A DNA stretch of 64,000 nt from Lactarius indigo (GCA_025766275.1 JAFKAC010000012.1:124001-188000), one strand, 5' to 3'; shown: positions 23,566 to 34,526, numbered from the stretch's first letter. The notes: a model not told the origin generated them from the sequence alone. Made by a program: numbers and translations.

Positions 23566-23891
23566 GGTAGCGACATCCTAGCACACCCCTCGGCGTCGGA
23601 CAGCTCCAGCGCCGTCACGTCTGAAGCGCAAACAGAGGTACTGGAGCGGGTCAAGGAGGAGTTCCCTCCAGAACTCCTGAACCGGCTTGATTCAATGCTC
23701 GTATTCAACCGGCTCACGCGCGAGTCGATACTGCGTGTCGTCGACCTCCGTCTCGAGGACGTCACGGTGTGCCTTATGCAGCGGTGCATCAAGCTCGACG
23801 TGGACGACGCAGCGCGCGGATGGCTCGCTCAGAAGGGCTTCTCGGACATTTACGGCGCACGTGCGATCGCACGTGTTGTGCACACAGAGGT
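23566..23891 (+). pseudogene. ClpB/Hsp104-family chaperone C-terminal fragment (Hsp78-like), first part
   Basis: Open frame reading GSDILAHPSA..., EEFPPELLNRLDSMLVFNRL, a helical segment, then GWLAQKGFSDIYGARAIARV. It matches the end of the second AAA+ module of ClpB/Hsp78 (FPPEFLNRID-VVF-L and the YGARPL sensor-2 motif). It is split by element F at GAG|GT (TSD GAGGT) and continues at 50508. There is no start: an in-frame TGA lies just upstream of GGT 23566. It is therefore a fragment, possibly captured by the hAT. Confidence 0.8.
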
Positions 23892-24398
23892 TGTAACGTC
23901 GTCACGACGTTAGCTCGACTTGAGCTCTATGGAGGCGGTAACAACTTAGCGGATGCTCTGAAGACGTGGAGGTCCTGGCGTGACGAATATCTTGAAGACA
24001 CGAAGGTCCAAGCGTAGGTAATGGTGAACACTCGAAGGTGCACTACTTGAAAGAGGCGACAGAAGAGAGAGATATAGAAAGGGAGAAAGGGAGAAGAAAC
24101 AAGTGACGATTCAAGAAGACCAAGATGGCATATCTTGGTCTTCACAAGACAGATTAAATACAAGTCGAGCAGGCTTTCAAGCGCTGCTATGAGTCACGGT
24201 AATGTAGCGTCCAACGTATCGCGTAAGTAGCTCGAACCCTAATACTACTACTACTAGTATTAGTGGCACAGTCCTCAGTCAGCAGTCAGCGCGCAATCTC
24301 CTATCGTACTCGTAATCGCCTATCGTAAGTCCGCAACTAATCTACCTTACCGCCGTAGTTGCAACCGGTACAGTAAGGGTATGGGTCGAAACGTAACA
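23892..24398 (-). repeat. 3' LTR of F
   Basis: 507 bp, TGTAACG...CGTAACA; pairs with 49381-50502 minus the solo LTR. Confidence 0.96.
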
Positions 24399-24412
24399 TC
24401 ACCTCCTCTTCT
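24399..24412 (-). other. Polypurine tract of F
   Basis: AGAAGAGGAGGTGA in sense, identical to that of B. Confidence 0.85.
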
Positions 24413-24429
24413 AGCGTGAGACCCCTGGC

Positions 24430-26191
24430 TCACCAAAAGTCGCGGGCCAGCCAATCGCGCTGTTCGTCGGCAATGCGCTCTAACGCGGTGGCACGCTCCA
24501 AGTGGTAGATCGCGTCGCGCCGATCGTCTTGTGCGCACTCGATCATTGCGCGGAGCTGACTCACCCTCACCCGAAGTCAATCCAGCTTGTAGCTGGCCGC
24601 GCGGAAGCGCGTAACCTCTGCGGTGAGTGACTCGTCGTTGATGCGATTGAGCGCACGGTCGGTGATCTTGTCCACCTCGAAGACAACGAGGTCCTCGTGC
24701 GGATACGTGGGGCGGAGCGCCGCGGATACGTGAGGTTCTGCGTAAAGGGGCTTACCATAGACGTGTGGCGAGCCCAGTATAACCCCTAATATGAGGGGGT
24801 TTGCCCCTCCGATGATCTGGACGTGCGACGCGTCCCTCTCTACTCCGTCTGGCCCGGTGATGGGGTATCGAATGTGATGGGGTCGTCGGTTCGCCCGGAA
24901 CCCTTCAGGCGCAATGACATGCGCGGGGTCCTCGGCGGCGGTGAACGGATGGTGATCGGCGGCACCAGGCACGCGCACACGTCCTCGATACATGGGGGAC
25001 CCGTCGGAGTAGACGAGCCAGGGCGTGATGAGGGGATTATCAGGGTCGCGTTTCGTTCGAAGGAAGGTGTGTCTCGCTGGGTAATAATCTTCGTCGTCAT
25101 GGCCAGCCTCAGCTGCCGCCATCGCTGCCGCTGCTCGCGCATCTCCCTCAGTCGGGCCGCTGCTGAGTCCAGCTGCTCCTTCTGCCATGCTGCCGCTACC
25201 CTCTTCCAGCCCTCCAACTCGTACTCCATCAGTGCTTGAACGCTGGTTGTTGCTCGGGAAAACTCCGCGAACGCCAATGAGGTCGTCGCTTGGGGGGATA
25301 GCGGCGATGGGTTCACGCTCGCCGCGATCGTTTCGGAAGACGTGGACGACGGCTCGGTCGTCGTCAGGGGTGGTCATCGGGTCTGGGAATCTGGTGACGA
25401 CGTTGATCCATTCTTGTGCGGTGATGGGCCCCTCTGCTGGTGTAAGAGGTGTCCATGGCGTGAGCTGAGCGTTGGGAACTTCGGTGTCGCTGTCCTCCGC
25501 CAGGAGGGCGCGGGCGTCTTCTGCGAGGGAGTCGAGGAGTTGCGCCTGTGTGACATGTCGTAGTGGGGAAGTGGGCATGAGAGTAATGGCTGAGCGAAGG
25601 AAGAGGGGATGACTGTCCTCTGTCCGAGCGACTCCCACTTTATCTCTTCTACCGTGGGTTTGCGCTTCCTGATACAGGCGAAGCGCCTCCAGCGCAAATA
25701 CGTCGTCTTTGTTGACCCACTGGTTCTCCGAGTCTGGGTACCCCTTCCATTTGACCAAGTATTGAAGGCGTCTTCCTCTGCCGAAATGCTGAGTGTCTAG
25801 AATGGCCTCGACTTCATATTCCTCTTCTCCATCTATCAGTTCGGGCGGTGGTCGTGTGAAGTTTTCTCCATGTAAGGAAGTTTGCTTGTACGGTGTGAGA
25901 AGATCGATGTGAAACACTGGATGGATGCTCCACTGCGTGGGAAGTTCCAATCAATAGTTGTAAGGGGACATCACCTGTACCACCCGAAAGGGTCCGTGGC
26001 GTCGCGCCGCTAATTTCGCTGTAGGCTGATTGGTTCGGAGATGTTTGCCCTCGAGCCATACGAGGTCGTTGATGCTGAACTTGGGCGTATCTTTGTTGCG
26101 CACCCATGACTCTTGCGCCTTCTTTATAAGGCGTTGGGCGTCATCTCTAGCCTCTTTTAGCTGTGTCAGTCGCGCGGTCGCGAGGGGAATG
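24430..26191 (-). pseudogene. pol: pol of F, C-terminal part (GPY/F, chromodomain, extension)
   Basis: Continues the frame of 44363-47340 across the D insertion. GPY/F module (SIHPVFHIDLLTPYKQT), chromodomain (EEEYEVEAILDTQHFG...LVKWKGYPDSENQW), then the ~415-residue family-specific extension and coiled coil. TGA at 25951-25953 (NY*LELP) and 24577-24579 (KLD*LR), both CGA in relatives. It ends ...DFW at 24430. Confidence 0.93.
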
Positions 26192-26196
26192 GGGGA

Positions 26197-26884
26197 TGTG
26201 ATGACTCACTGTCACTCGACAGGGGGTCACGACGTAGGCAGAGACTGGGGGCTGAGAGGGTGTGGAGAAGAGATACTCGACGACAGAAGAACACAAGATA
26301 CGCTCTTGGCTCAGTAGAGAGGTAGTGGCGCACGATGAGCGGGGCACTCGAAGGAACTGTGAGGCAAGAGGGGGAATGTCACAAGTGGACAGTCTGAGGG
26401 ACTGTCCGTAGAATTGCACCAGCTTATATACTACAGGGGGGTGGTCTGTGCGTAGGTTTAGGGCAGGCTTAGGGCCCGTCCACGGGTGCTGCGCAGTACT
26501 GCGCAATGGAATATTCTAGAGACATCTAACAATAGAGTCCAATCAGAAGGGGTTTAAACATAGAACGACTGCGCCGCAGTCAATGGCGCAATCCTGTGTC
26601 AAGATGGCGTGATCCGCAGTCAATGCGGGAATCCCCGAGGGATGGTGACTTGGTTGATTATCTTCGTTGATTGATCAACAATCAACTGTTGATTAGTACA
26701 CGTGTACACAACACGTGACTTGAGAGATGTGACTGATCACGTGACTGATCATGTGACCGTTTGAGAACAGATTTCAAACTCCGATTCGGAATTCCCCTTT
26801 AGGAAGGTGATTACATAAGACTGGGCCGATGCGGACCGGTCCTAAGCGCCCCTTGAGTCATGACTGGGTTATAGGTTCATGACA
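26197..26884 (-). repeat. 3' LTR of D
   Basis: 688 bp, TGTGATGACTC...GTTCATGACA on the plus strand. Contains the CTGTC/GACAG hairpin with GAGT loop (sense) at 26209-26222. Confidence 0.95.
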
Positions 26885-26899
26885 GTATCCCCTTTTTAG
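26885..26899 (-). other. Polypurine tract of D
   Basis: CTAAAAAGGGGATAC in sense, abutting the 3' LTR and overlapping the pol stop. Confidence 0.65.
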
Positions 26900-28295
26900 C
26901 GTCGTGCTATTCCACGAGCACTGATGTTCTTTGGTCGAGGGGCGGAGGGGTTGTCCTTGTGGAAACGCTGGACAAGCTCTTGGGCATGGGACATTTGGGA
27001 GGCAGGGAGCCAGGAATTCTCGGAGTCAGGATACCCCTTCCATTTGATCAAGTAAAGTACGCCTTTCTTGTTGGGCGATTCCTTTGACTGCAGGACTCTT
27101 TCGACTTCATAGTGTTCATCTTCCCCTTGGACAATTTCGGGGGGTGGTCGGGTGAAGTTAGGGCCGTGCACGGTGTTTTCTTTGTACGGGGAGATCAAGG
27201 AATTATGGAAGACTGGGTGAATTCGCCATGTCTTTGGAAGTTGGAGTTTGCAGTTAACTCCCCAGGAAGATAGGACTTTAAAGGGACCATGGCATCGGGG
27301 GGCGAGTTTAGCTTTGGGGTGGGTAGTGTGGATATTAGTTCCTTCCAGCCAGACTAGATCACCTTCGTTGAACTTGTGAGAGGTCGTGGTTGACTTGGAA
27401 TTTCTCATTACTTCTGCAGCAACCTTGAGGGCTGCAGTGACTTCAGAGCGGATTCGGTTCAACGCGTCTAGTCTTTCTTCGGCTGCAGGTATCTTGCTTT
27501 TGAAGTGGATGGGGGGAATGAACTCCGGATTGTACCCATACCACACTTCAAAGGGTGACTTGTGAGTTGCGCTGTGCTGCCGTGCGTTGTGCGCAAACTC
27601 CATAAATGGGATCAGATCTACCCAGTTGTCTTGTTGGAAGTTGCAGAAGATACGGAGGTACTGTTCGAGTTCTTGATTTACGCGTTCGGTTTCTCCATCT
27701 GTTTGCGGATGGAAAGCCGTGGACAGGGTAGATTTGACTCCTAACTTATTCCAGATTTCTTGCATTACCTTTGATGCAAATTGAGGGCCTCTGTCGGAAA
27801 TAACTTGTCGGGGTAGGCCGGTACGTCTCCAGATGTTTTCCAGGTAAAGTTGAGCAGTTTCGTCTGCTGTGATGGTCTTGTTACACGGGGAAATGACTAC
27901 TGCTTTACTGAGTCGGTCAACGACTACAAACAACGAGTCGTAGTTGTGGGAGGGGGGAAGGTCGGTGATGAAGTCCATTGTAATGGTTCCCCAGATTTCT
28001 TCGGGAATAGCGTTGGGTTGCAGAGGTACTTGGGTTCGTGGTTTGATCTTCGTGGATTGGCAGGTGGCACATCCATCGACGTATTCTTTGACGAACGTCG
28101 ACATCCCTGGCCACCAAAAGTCTCGGGAAAGGAGTTCATAAGTCTTCCATCGCCCTGGGTGTCCTGTGGCGATGTGGTCGTGATACTGAGTTACGATGTC
28201 TCTTCGTAAGTTGTCGTCTTTGGGTACGTAAACTTGTCCTCGGAATAAGATGACTCCATCTTCTAAGTTCCACTCTTCTAGCCCCTTGGTTAAGG
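26896..28295 (-). CDS. pol: pol of D, integrase and chromodomain part
   Basis: Continues the pol frame after solo LTR S1 is removed (AACGG kept once). It begins in LTKGLEEWNLEDG, then the HHCC zinc finger (HIATGHPGR...GCATCQ), DDE core (DFITDLPPSHNYD, DRGPQFASKV, DGETERVNQELEQYL), GPY/F (CHGPFKVLSSWG... IHPVFHNSLISPY) and chromodomain (HYEVERVLQSKE...YLIKWKGYPDSENSWLP). It stops about 30 residues later, with no long extension. No internal stop in this part. Confidence 0.94.
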
Positions 28296-28300
28296 AACGG

Positions 28301-28869
28301 TGTTACGACTCTCTCGGACTCAACTCTTTCTTTTCCGTTATTCCCTTCCCACACTATACGAGCCCTGTACGACTACGTGGACTTTACGATTACCCGGTCT
28401 CTATCACGCGCTTTGCTTATCGACGTTTTCCTGTGATAACGCTTGACATGTGCCAGTTGCCGACTTGTTCTCTCTCACGCGCGACCCCGCGTGATTCTCC
28501 TTTGTTCTCGATATATCCTTGCTTTGTTCCCTTTATGTCCATCCCTTTCTCCCTCGATTTGACGATGGCGCCATCTGTTTGTGATGGCCATACAGTACGA
28601 TCTCTATTTAACCCTAGTCATACCTAGCTTGTACGGTAGACTAGACTTCTTGTGTAAATACTACACTCGTCCACGCAAAGTCTCCCTATTCCCCGACCCT
28701 CGCTTCCGCTAGACCTTCGAGTCTTAGCCTTCCTCTACAGTCCAAGTGACACGTGTCCTTGTGACTCTTGTGCATCATCTTTGCTGAAGTCGAGCCTTTG
28801 AGCTTTGACTACCGCGCGGTTGACTGACTTAGTACAGGTCGTACTTAATGCCCCTGTAGTGGCGTTACA
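28301..28869 (+). repeat. Solo LTR S1 inside D pol
   Basis: 569 bp, TGTTACGACTC...GGCGTTACA with TSD AACGG (28296-28300, 28870-28874). Removing it with one TSD copy rejoins the D pol frame. Its last nine bases equal the sense end of the B-family LTR, but the rest differs, so it is a relative, not a copy. Confidence 0.9.
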
Positions 28870-31240
28870 AACGGGGGCCATTCTTCAAGAGGGTTTCTAG
28901 GGCTGTGCTGACTTCTTTGTCGTAGGTGTGTGTATCTCGGATGCGTTGTCAAAGAGTATTATTGCCGTGAATGGTAATTGCAGTTCTTTGTACTGCATTG
29001 ACCGAGAAAAATTTTGTATCCAGGAGCACTCGTTTTTCATCTTCATCTGCTATCCCCTTTTTATGGTCTGGACGCCGGGACAGTGCATCAGACTTGTTCT
29101 GAACACCAGGCTTGTGGATGATGATGAACTGGAAACGAGACAGGAAAAGCGCCCACCGCGCTTGTCGACGGGAAAGTTTCTGCTTTGTCATGAAGTAGAC
29201 CAGGTTATTGTGGTCGGACCAGATTTCGATGGAGTCACTGCGTCCCTCGAGGTAGTGGCGGAAGGCATGGAGGGCATGAATAATGGCCAAAAGTTCTTTA
29301 TCGCAAATCTCATAATGTCGTTCGGCGGGAAGGAGAGATTTTGATAGAAAAGCAATGGGGTGCCATTGGTGCAGAGCATCAGGTTGTTCAAGGACTGCGC
29401 CTGTGGCGAAGTCACTGGCGTCAGTGATGAGTTGGAAGGGCTTGGAATGGTCGGGAAGGGCTAGGATAGGAGCTTCTGTGAAGCATTTGATCAGGGCGCG
29501 GAAAGCGCTTTCCACCAGGGTGCCCCAAGAAAAAGGTACATCTTTCTTGGTTAGATCGAAGAGTGGTCGGGCGATGGTGGAATAATCTTTGATAAATCGC
29601 CGGTAAAAGTTACAGAAGCCTAGGAAGGCTTGGACTTGTTTGACTGTACGCGGAGTGGGCCACTCGGTAATTCCAGCAACCTTTGCCGGATCCATGGATA
29701 CTTGGCCATTGGAAATAACGATGCCAAGGTATTCAACAGAGGTTTGTGCAAACACGCACTTCTCGGGTTTCAGATAGAGGTCATGACGTTCCAGCCGTTG
29801 AAGCACGTCGTGTGTCAACGCTGTAAGGGAGGAGATATCTTCCGTAAAGATCAGGATGTCGTCCAGGTAGACTACTACATGTCCACCATCGACCAGAGAC
29901 TTGAAAACTTGATTCATGAACGTTTGAAACGTTGCTGGGGCATTGCAGAGACCGAATGTCATTACGGTTGGCTCGAAAAGACCTAAGGAGGTTTTGAAGG
30001 CTGCCTTGTGTTCATCGCCTTCTCGGATGCGGATATTGTTGTACCCCCAATGAATATCTAACTTGGTAAAGTAACGCGCGTTGTGAAGTTTGTCGATCAA
30101 CTCGGGAATGAGGGGTAGGGGCGCCGCGTTTTTGATCGTGATGTCGTTCAAAGCCCGGTAGTCTTGTACCGGTTGGAGTTTCCCATCCTTCTTGTCCACA
30201 AAGAAGAAAGGAGAGGCCATGGGGGACTTGGATGGTCGGATGTAACCTTTTCGCAGGTGCTCGGAAATGTACTCCTTGAGTGCGTCAGCCTCTTTAGGCG
30301 TGAGTCGGTAGATGCCACAGTTCTTCATCGTGGCTCCAGGTTTCAGATCAATTGCATGATCCCAGGGTTGGTGCTCAGGTAAACGGTGAGAGGCACTTTC
30401 ACTAAAAACTCGGGTGTATCGTTGGAAATGACTCAGGATGTGCTCAGAGGAAGGTTTAGGTGCAGTCTTCGCAGCTATCTTGGTACTCGTAGTGATTTTT
30501 GCTCGGATTGCGAGGTGATCGTACTTGCAGAAACTGTGACTCCACAGCCAGGGTTCGTAGGCTTCTTGGGTGAACGCTCGTTCGACAGGTTCTATCTCTT
30601 CGATAGTCGGGAGGCAAGCTCTTGTTGCATCTTCAGGTCCTAACTCTAGGATGTTTATCGTAGTATTCCTCGTTTGGGGGACTCGGGAAGAAATAACAAC
30701 ACTCGTTGTCGACAGGGTACAGGTTTTCGGGCATCTTGTAAATGCTATCTTGGGTTGATGCCAATCGATTTCCGGGTTATGTGCTCGGAGCCAATCCGTT
30801 CCTAGGATTATATCGTGCTCCCCAAGGGTGGTGGCATATAGCTCTACCACTTCGTCGTGGTAAGCGTCTTCTGCTGTTCTGATCCGTAATCTCTGGATCG
30901 TGGTGTACTTGACCGAACCCATCTTATTGGGTGACCCATCCACGTTTCTAACTGGTAAGGGTTGGATTAGTGTTCTCATTGTGAGCCCGTTTGCACGTGC
31001 AAACCCATCATCCACGATGATGCCCTCCGCACCGCTGTCCAACAGGGCGCGGGCACTGATTTCTCTGCCAGACTTCTTTCCTACTAGTGTCACCCTGAGA
31101 ACGATTGAAGGAGCTCTCCTATTCCGAATCGTCTCTACAGGTACAGGCTCGCCTCCGAGCGTCTCTAGTAGGGAAAGGCCGTGTACAACGCTACTGGCAC
31201 GAATACTTCCAATCGACAGTGCTGCGATGGAAGAGCCTAA
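28870..31240 (-). pseudogene. pol: pol of D, protease-RT-RNase H part, one in-frame stop
   Basis: The -1 frame opens at the gag stop (TTT TTA GGC...). Protease ALLDSGAEGIIVDD (near 31040) with the typical downstream ILGTDWL, RT with YLDDILIF (near 29860), RNase H (LITDASDFATGAV, then the SDHNNL site) and connection to integrase. TGA 28949-28951 lies in the RNase H-integrase linker (NTL*QRIRD) and would remove integrase unless read through; CGA is the likely ancestor. Confidence 0.92.
30696..30709 (-). other. GAGU-loop hairpin within D pol
   Basis: 5-bp stem ACAAC/GTTGT around GAGT in element sense, within protease-RT spacer codons. The same loop type occurs in the D LTR and both inter-ORF islands. 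Confidence 0.4.
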
Positions 31241-31246
31241 AAATCC
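31237..31246 (-). promoter_or_regulatory. gag-pol -1 frameshift site of D
   Basis: GGATTTTTAG in sense: G GAT TTT in gag phase followed by the TAG stop; pol continues in -1 as TTT TTA. GGAUUUU is a known -1 site in dianthoviruses. A has GGCTTTTTAG at the same place. Confidence 0.55.
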
Positions 31247-32841
31247 TCATTAATAGGCACCGAACGCGGACGCGCATCCGGGTCGTAAGGTAGTATCTCT
31301 CGATACATCGCCCCTATACTCATGGGGTGGTCAGCAGGTACTTCCTCCTGACCGTCTTCATCAACAAAGGCACCTCGTGCCCTAACGTTGTTGTCAGATT
31401 GGCCTCTTTTGGCCTTCATTGCCGTTGTCTTTGCTAGGCATTCCTTGAGAATGTGGCCTGGCTTGCCACAGTATAAACAGAGTTTGTTCTTGAATCGGTG
31501 GTCGCGCTTGTCCTTTGTGAGCCTTCCACGGGATTTACTCGGACGGGATGAAGAAGCATTGACATTAATGCTGTCGTCTTCCATCAGGACCGCTCGGCCT
31601 GAAGCAGATTTCTGGGACTTGTTGTATTGGTTGATAGTGTGACCCGCGTAAACTCGATAGACGCGGTCGAATTCTCTTGCTTTCTCTACAAGATTGTCGA
31701 AGGTCGTGGGCAAGGGGGATACGCCGAGCAACTTCATGTTCAAGGCGGTTGGAATAGCTTGTCGGAAAGCATACATCTTTGTTTGCTCATTTGCGCCACT
31801 TCGTTGGGCATGGGTGGACCATTCTTGGAACCACTTGTTGAACGGACGAGTGCCCATTTTCATGGTATACATCTTGTTTGTGGCTTCCATAGCCGTATGA
31901 GCAGGGACGAAGTGTTTGTTGAAGTCAGATTTGAACGTTGCCCACATTCCAAAGGAAACGGCGGCTCCGCCGGTCGGGTTTAAGGCTTTCTTCTGCCTAT
32001 CCTGGGCCCACTCGCCCGCAGAGGTGCCCACCTTAAAGTAGGTAAGGGCCGTGGAAATCTTCTTATCATCGGTGTCGAAGATAGAACTGTTCAGGTGAAA
32101 ATAATTTGCCAAATTATTCCAGAAAGCTTCTGCTTTGTCAGGCTTTCCGTCAAAGGGTTCAGGTGCTGCTCCTAGGATTTTTGCGGGAGCGGGTGCTGCC
32201 ATAGTTGTACTCGGAGGGGGAACAGGTACGGGGGGCACCGAGGTTCTCGGGGAAACTGTTACACTAACAGTGATGGGTGGTGATGGGAGTCGAGGAGGGG
32301 GCGTCGGAAATGGCAGGCGACTTGGACCAGGGGTACTTGGGGAAACTCGAGGGGAAGATGGTCGGGAGGTTACTTGGGAAAGTAAGCCGGAAAGGGTCTT
32401 AGTGGTACTCTCTAAGATCTGGGAAACTTCAGCTACGTCGCTGTCAGAGTCGGGGGATTTGTCTTTAGTCGGGGTTGCGAATTCTTCGCTCTCGGGTGGC
32501 TCTTCCAAGTCGGAAAATCGAACTTTTCGATTATTGTTGTACGTCCAAAGCTCTTTGACGAAGTTCCAGCGGACTACTTTTCCGCGATAGGTACCATGTA
32601 ATGTGTCGTAATCAAGGTCCTCGACCTTTTCGATGCCAGGGTAAACTCTTTTGAGGTCTTCAAATAATACGCGTTCTTGGTTTTCAACCTTTGTCCAGGG
32701 ATGTTTTCCAGTGGGACTAGTGATGTCCTGTCCTTCCCACTGAGCGTGATAAAGGTTGTCGTCGTCGGAGAAGAAGGTGTCGTGGAAATATACAGGGATG
32801 CAGGCTTTCTCTTGTTCCGTAAGAGGTCGTTGCGTGCTCAT
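31237..32841 (-). CDS. gag: gag of D
   Basis: 534 codons from ATG 32841 to TAG 31237. N-terminal ~110 residues form a small globular domain (YHAQWEGQDI, GTYRGKVVRWNFVKELW), then an acidic and a Pro/Ser-rich linker, a Retrotrans_gag capsid (EPFDGKPDKAEAFWNNL...FNKHFVPAHTAMEATNKM) and a CCHC knuckle CLYCGKPGHILKEC near residue 455. Its ATG overlaps the upstream stop as ATGA. It ends GAT TTT TAG, the -1 frameshift site into pol. It has 13 Met codons, unlike the Met-poor frame before it. Intact. Confidence 0.94.
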   Translation of the reverse strand: MSTQRPLTEQEKACIPVYFHDTFFSDDDNLYHAQWEGQDITSPTGKHPWTKVENQERVLFEDLKRVYPGIEKVEDLDYDTLHGTYRGKVVRWNFVKELWTYNNNRKVRFSDLEEPPESEEFATPTKDKSPDSDSDVAEVSQILESTTKTLSGLLSQVTSRPSSPRVSPSTPGPSRLPFPTPPPRLPSPPITVSVTVSPRTSVPPVPVPPPSTTMAAPAPAKILGAAPEPFDGKPDKAEAFWNNLANYFHLNSSIFDTDDKKISTALTYFKVGTSAGEWAQDRQKKALNPTGGAAVSFGMWATFKSDFNKHFVPAHTAMEATNKMYTMKMGTRPFNKWFQEWSTHAQRSGANEQTKMYAFRQAIPTALNMKLLGVSPLPTTFDNLVEKAREFDRVYRVYAGHTINQYNKSQKSASGRAVLMEDDSINVNASSSRPSKSRGRLTKDKRDHRFKNKLCLYCGKPGHILKECLAKTTAMKAKRGQSDNNVRARGAFVDEDGQEEVPADHPMSIGAMYREILPYDPDARPRSVPINEDF

Positions 32842-33560
32842 TCACCTCTTCTGGTGAGGCGGGTGACAGTCCAACTGTCCAGGTTCCAGGGGTAGTAGAC
32901 TTTGTATGCGGGGAGGAGGATAGCTCTATCCGGACGATGGGGTCTTTGCGAACGACGGATCCAATGGTATTCTTCCCAAATACCAAAGTGGGTCAGGGTT
33001 GTCTTGCTTCTCCACAAGAAGTCTTGGAAATACAAGGGGCTCGTCAAAACCTCGCTTATGCGCATAAGCGGCTGGGAAAAGTACAGGGTTTCAAGATTGT
33101 GTCGGTTTTGGTACAACAGAGAACAGTGCCTTCTGAACACGTCGAGTTCTCGGGGGGTTCGGGTTGGTAGGCTCTTGGTTACTAGGATAGCCTCGGGGAG
33201 GTGACAATGGATTTCTCGGGGTTGGGTCTCGAGATACTGAGCTTCGTCGCTGCTCGTGGAATGCTGCCTTGCAGTTGGAGTTGCTTGGATACTGGGGTAC
33301 ACCGGTTCACTCGGACCGGCTTGGTTAATACTCGGAAGGGGAATTTGGGTGTTGGTAGCTCGACGAGCTCTAGGGGCCCTTCTTGGGGTAACAGGGGTGC
33401 TAGGGGTAGAGGCTATGGGCCGATCGTCCACTTGGAAGCGACGATGAGTTCTTCTTTGGGCGACGTGTGAGGATGCCAGGTTAATTGCCCAATGAATTGG
33501 ATCCAGGGTTTGACTTGGGAAATTGTCAAATTTTACACTCGTAAAATTTATCTCGACAAT
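32838..33560 (-). CDS. D ORF3: third segment of the Met-poor pre-gag frame
   Basis: Same phase as ORF1 and ORF2. Open from ATT 33560, right after two TAG codons, to TGA 32838-32840. It has no start ATG; the only ATG (33065) is in frame near its middle. The coding look begins inside the hairpin island (VKFDNFPSQTLDPIHWAINL), then a basic Pro/Thr-rich stretch and a globular end (ELDVFRRHCSLLYQNRHNL, FGIWEEYHWIRR, YYPWNLDSW). The stop overlaps the gag start (ATGA), suggesting coupled termination-reinitiation. Family not recognised. Confidence 0.6.
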   Translation of the reverse strand: MVEINFTSVKFDNFPSQTLDPIHWAINLASSHVAQRRTHRRFQVDDRPIASTPSTPVTPRRAPRARRATNTQIPLPSINQAGPSEPVYPSIQATPTARQHSTSSDEAQYLETQPREIHCHLPEAILVTKSLPTRTPRELDVFRRHCSLLYQNRHNLETLYFSQPLMRISEVLTSPLYFQDFLWRSKTTLTHFGIWEEYHWIRRSQRPHRPDRAILLPAYKVYYPWNLDSWTVTRLTRRGE

Positions 33561-33572
33561 CTATACTATCTA
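33522..33572 (-). other. Hairpin island 2 of D, between ORF2 and ORF3
   Basis: In sense TAG ATA GTA TAG (33572-33561) is followed at once by a bulged stem: ATTGTC pairs GACAAT, a 5-nt bulge, then a perfect 9-bp stem AAATTTTAC with loop GAGT (33549-33528). The stop-then-stem layout resembles readthrough or shunt signals. Confidence 0.6.
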
Positions 33573-34526
33573 GTCCTTTTCTCTATAAGGTAGATAGTTA
33601 ACTCCAGGGGACCACAACACTACGTTGGGGGGTGTCGGGGGGGTGTCGGGACGATAACCGCAGGTGCAGACTTCTTGAGAGCACCAGCAGGGGCCGGAGG
33701 TCAGAGTTGGTCCCCAACCGTCGTTAGGACTAGGCGGCTGGTTGGTATCTCCGTTATGCAGGGAGACGTCGGAGTCTGAAGATTCGTCTTCAGTTTCTGG
33801 GGAACTAGGGGGAAGCCGATCTGTAATTCGGCGGAGCAGGGGTGGAGTCCGGAAAGTTTCTCTAGCGTTGAGAATCGAAACTAACTCTGGATCGTCAGAG
33901 GTAGAAGGGGGGTAGTGCCAAATACTCGGGTTGACAAGGTTCTGGTCAGGGTTGGTCAGGGTAGTTTCCCACACCGAGGTGGTGAAGGAATACGTGAACT
34001 CCGAACTATCGGAGATGACTAGGCGGGGGGGGGAGTCAGGGTGAATGACCACTCGGAGTTCTTGGAAGGAAATCTGTATTTCCTGATACGTGAGGTGGAG
34101 TCGATCGACAAAGTGAAGAGAGAAGCCGTCTTCTAATTGCCGGATATAGTGGTCGCGACAAGGGGGAATGTGGACAAACCAAAGATAATCGCTCTTGGCC
34201 CACACTAGGAGTTGGTCTGTTGGATGGTTGGTGGCAGAAACAGAGTTTGAAAGGTGCCAATAAAGGAGTTGTTCGTCAGCGGCCTTGACGACTTCAGAAA
34301 GATCGTCAATAAACTTGTGATAAACCCTTTCAGGGATGACTTCTCCAAAGTCAAAGAGGTCGATAAGGGTTCGTAAGGCGGTAGGGGGTTCTGTCCAACA
34401 GTCAAGACGGGGGTTATCGATGAGGTCGTAAGTGGAAGTGATGGGATAGTAGCGGTCAAGTTGCCGCTGCCTGTGGGACTTGAAGTTAACTCGGGCTCGC
34501 GCGAGCCTTTGTTCTTCAGATAAGTT
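33570..34526 (-). CDS. D ORF2: second segment of the Met-poor pre-gag frame
   Basis: 318 codons open from the E insertion site to TAG 33570, in the same phase as ORF1 once E is removed (AAC TTA TCT spans the join). No ATG in any frame in the whole 957 nt. Sequence looks globular (RLDCWTEPPTALRTLIDLFDFGEV, LLVWAKSDYLWFVHIPPCRDHYIRQLEDGF, then beta-rich), with an acidic tail (PETEDESSDSDVS) and a short Cys cluster (CWCSQEVCTC). No family recognised. It was split by element E with TSD AAGTT. Confidence 0.6.
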   Translation of the reverse strand, partial: NLSEEQRLARARVNFKSHRQRQLDRYYPITSTYDLIDNPRLDCWTEPPTALRTLIDLFDFGEVIPERVYHKFIDDLSEVVKAADEQLLYWHLSNSVSATNHPTDQLLVWAKSDYLWFVHIPPCRDHYIRQLEDGFSLHFVDRLHLTYQEIQISFQELRVVIHPDSPPRLVISDSSEFTYSFTTSVWETTLTNPDQNLVNPSIWHYPPSTSDDPELVSILNARETFRTPPLLRRITDRLPPSSPETEDESSDSDVSLHNGDTNQPPSPNDGWGPTLTSGPCWCSQEVCTCGYRPDTPPTPPNVVLWSPGVNYLPYREKD

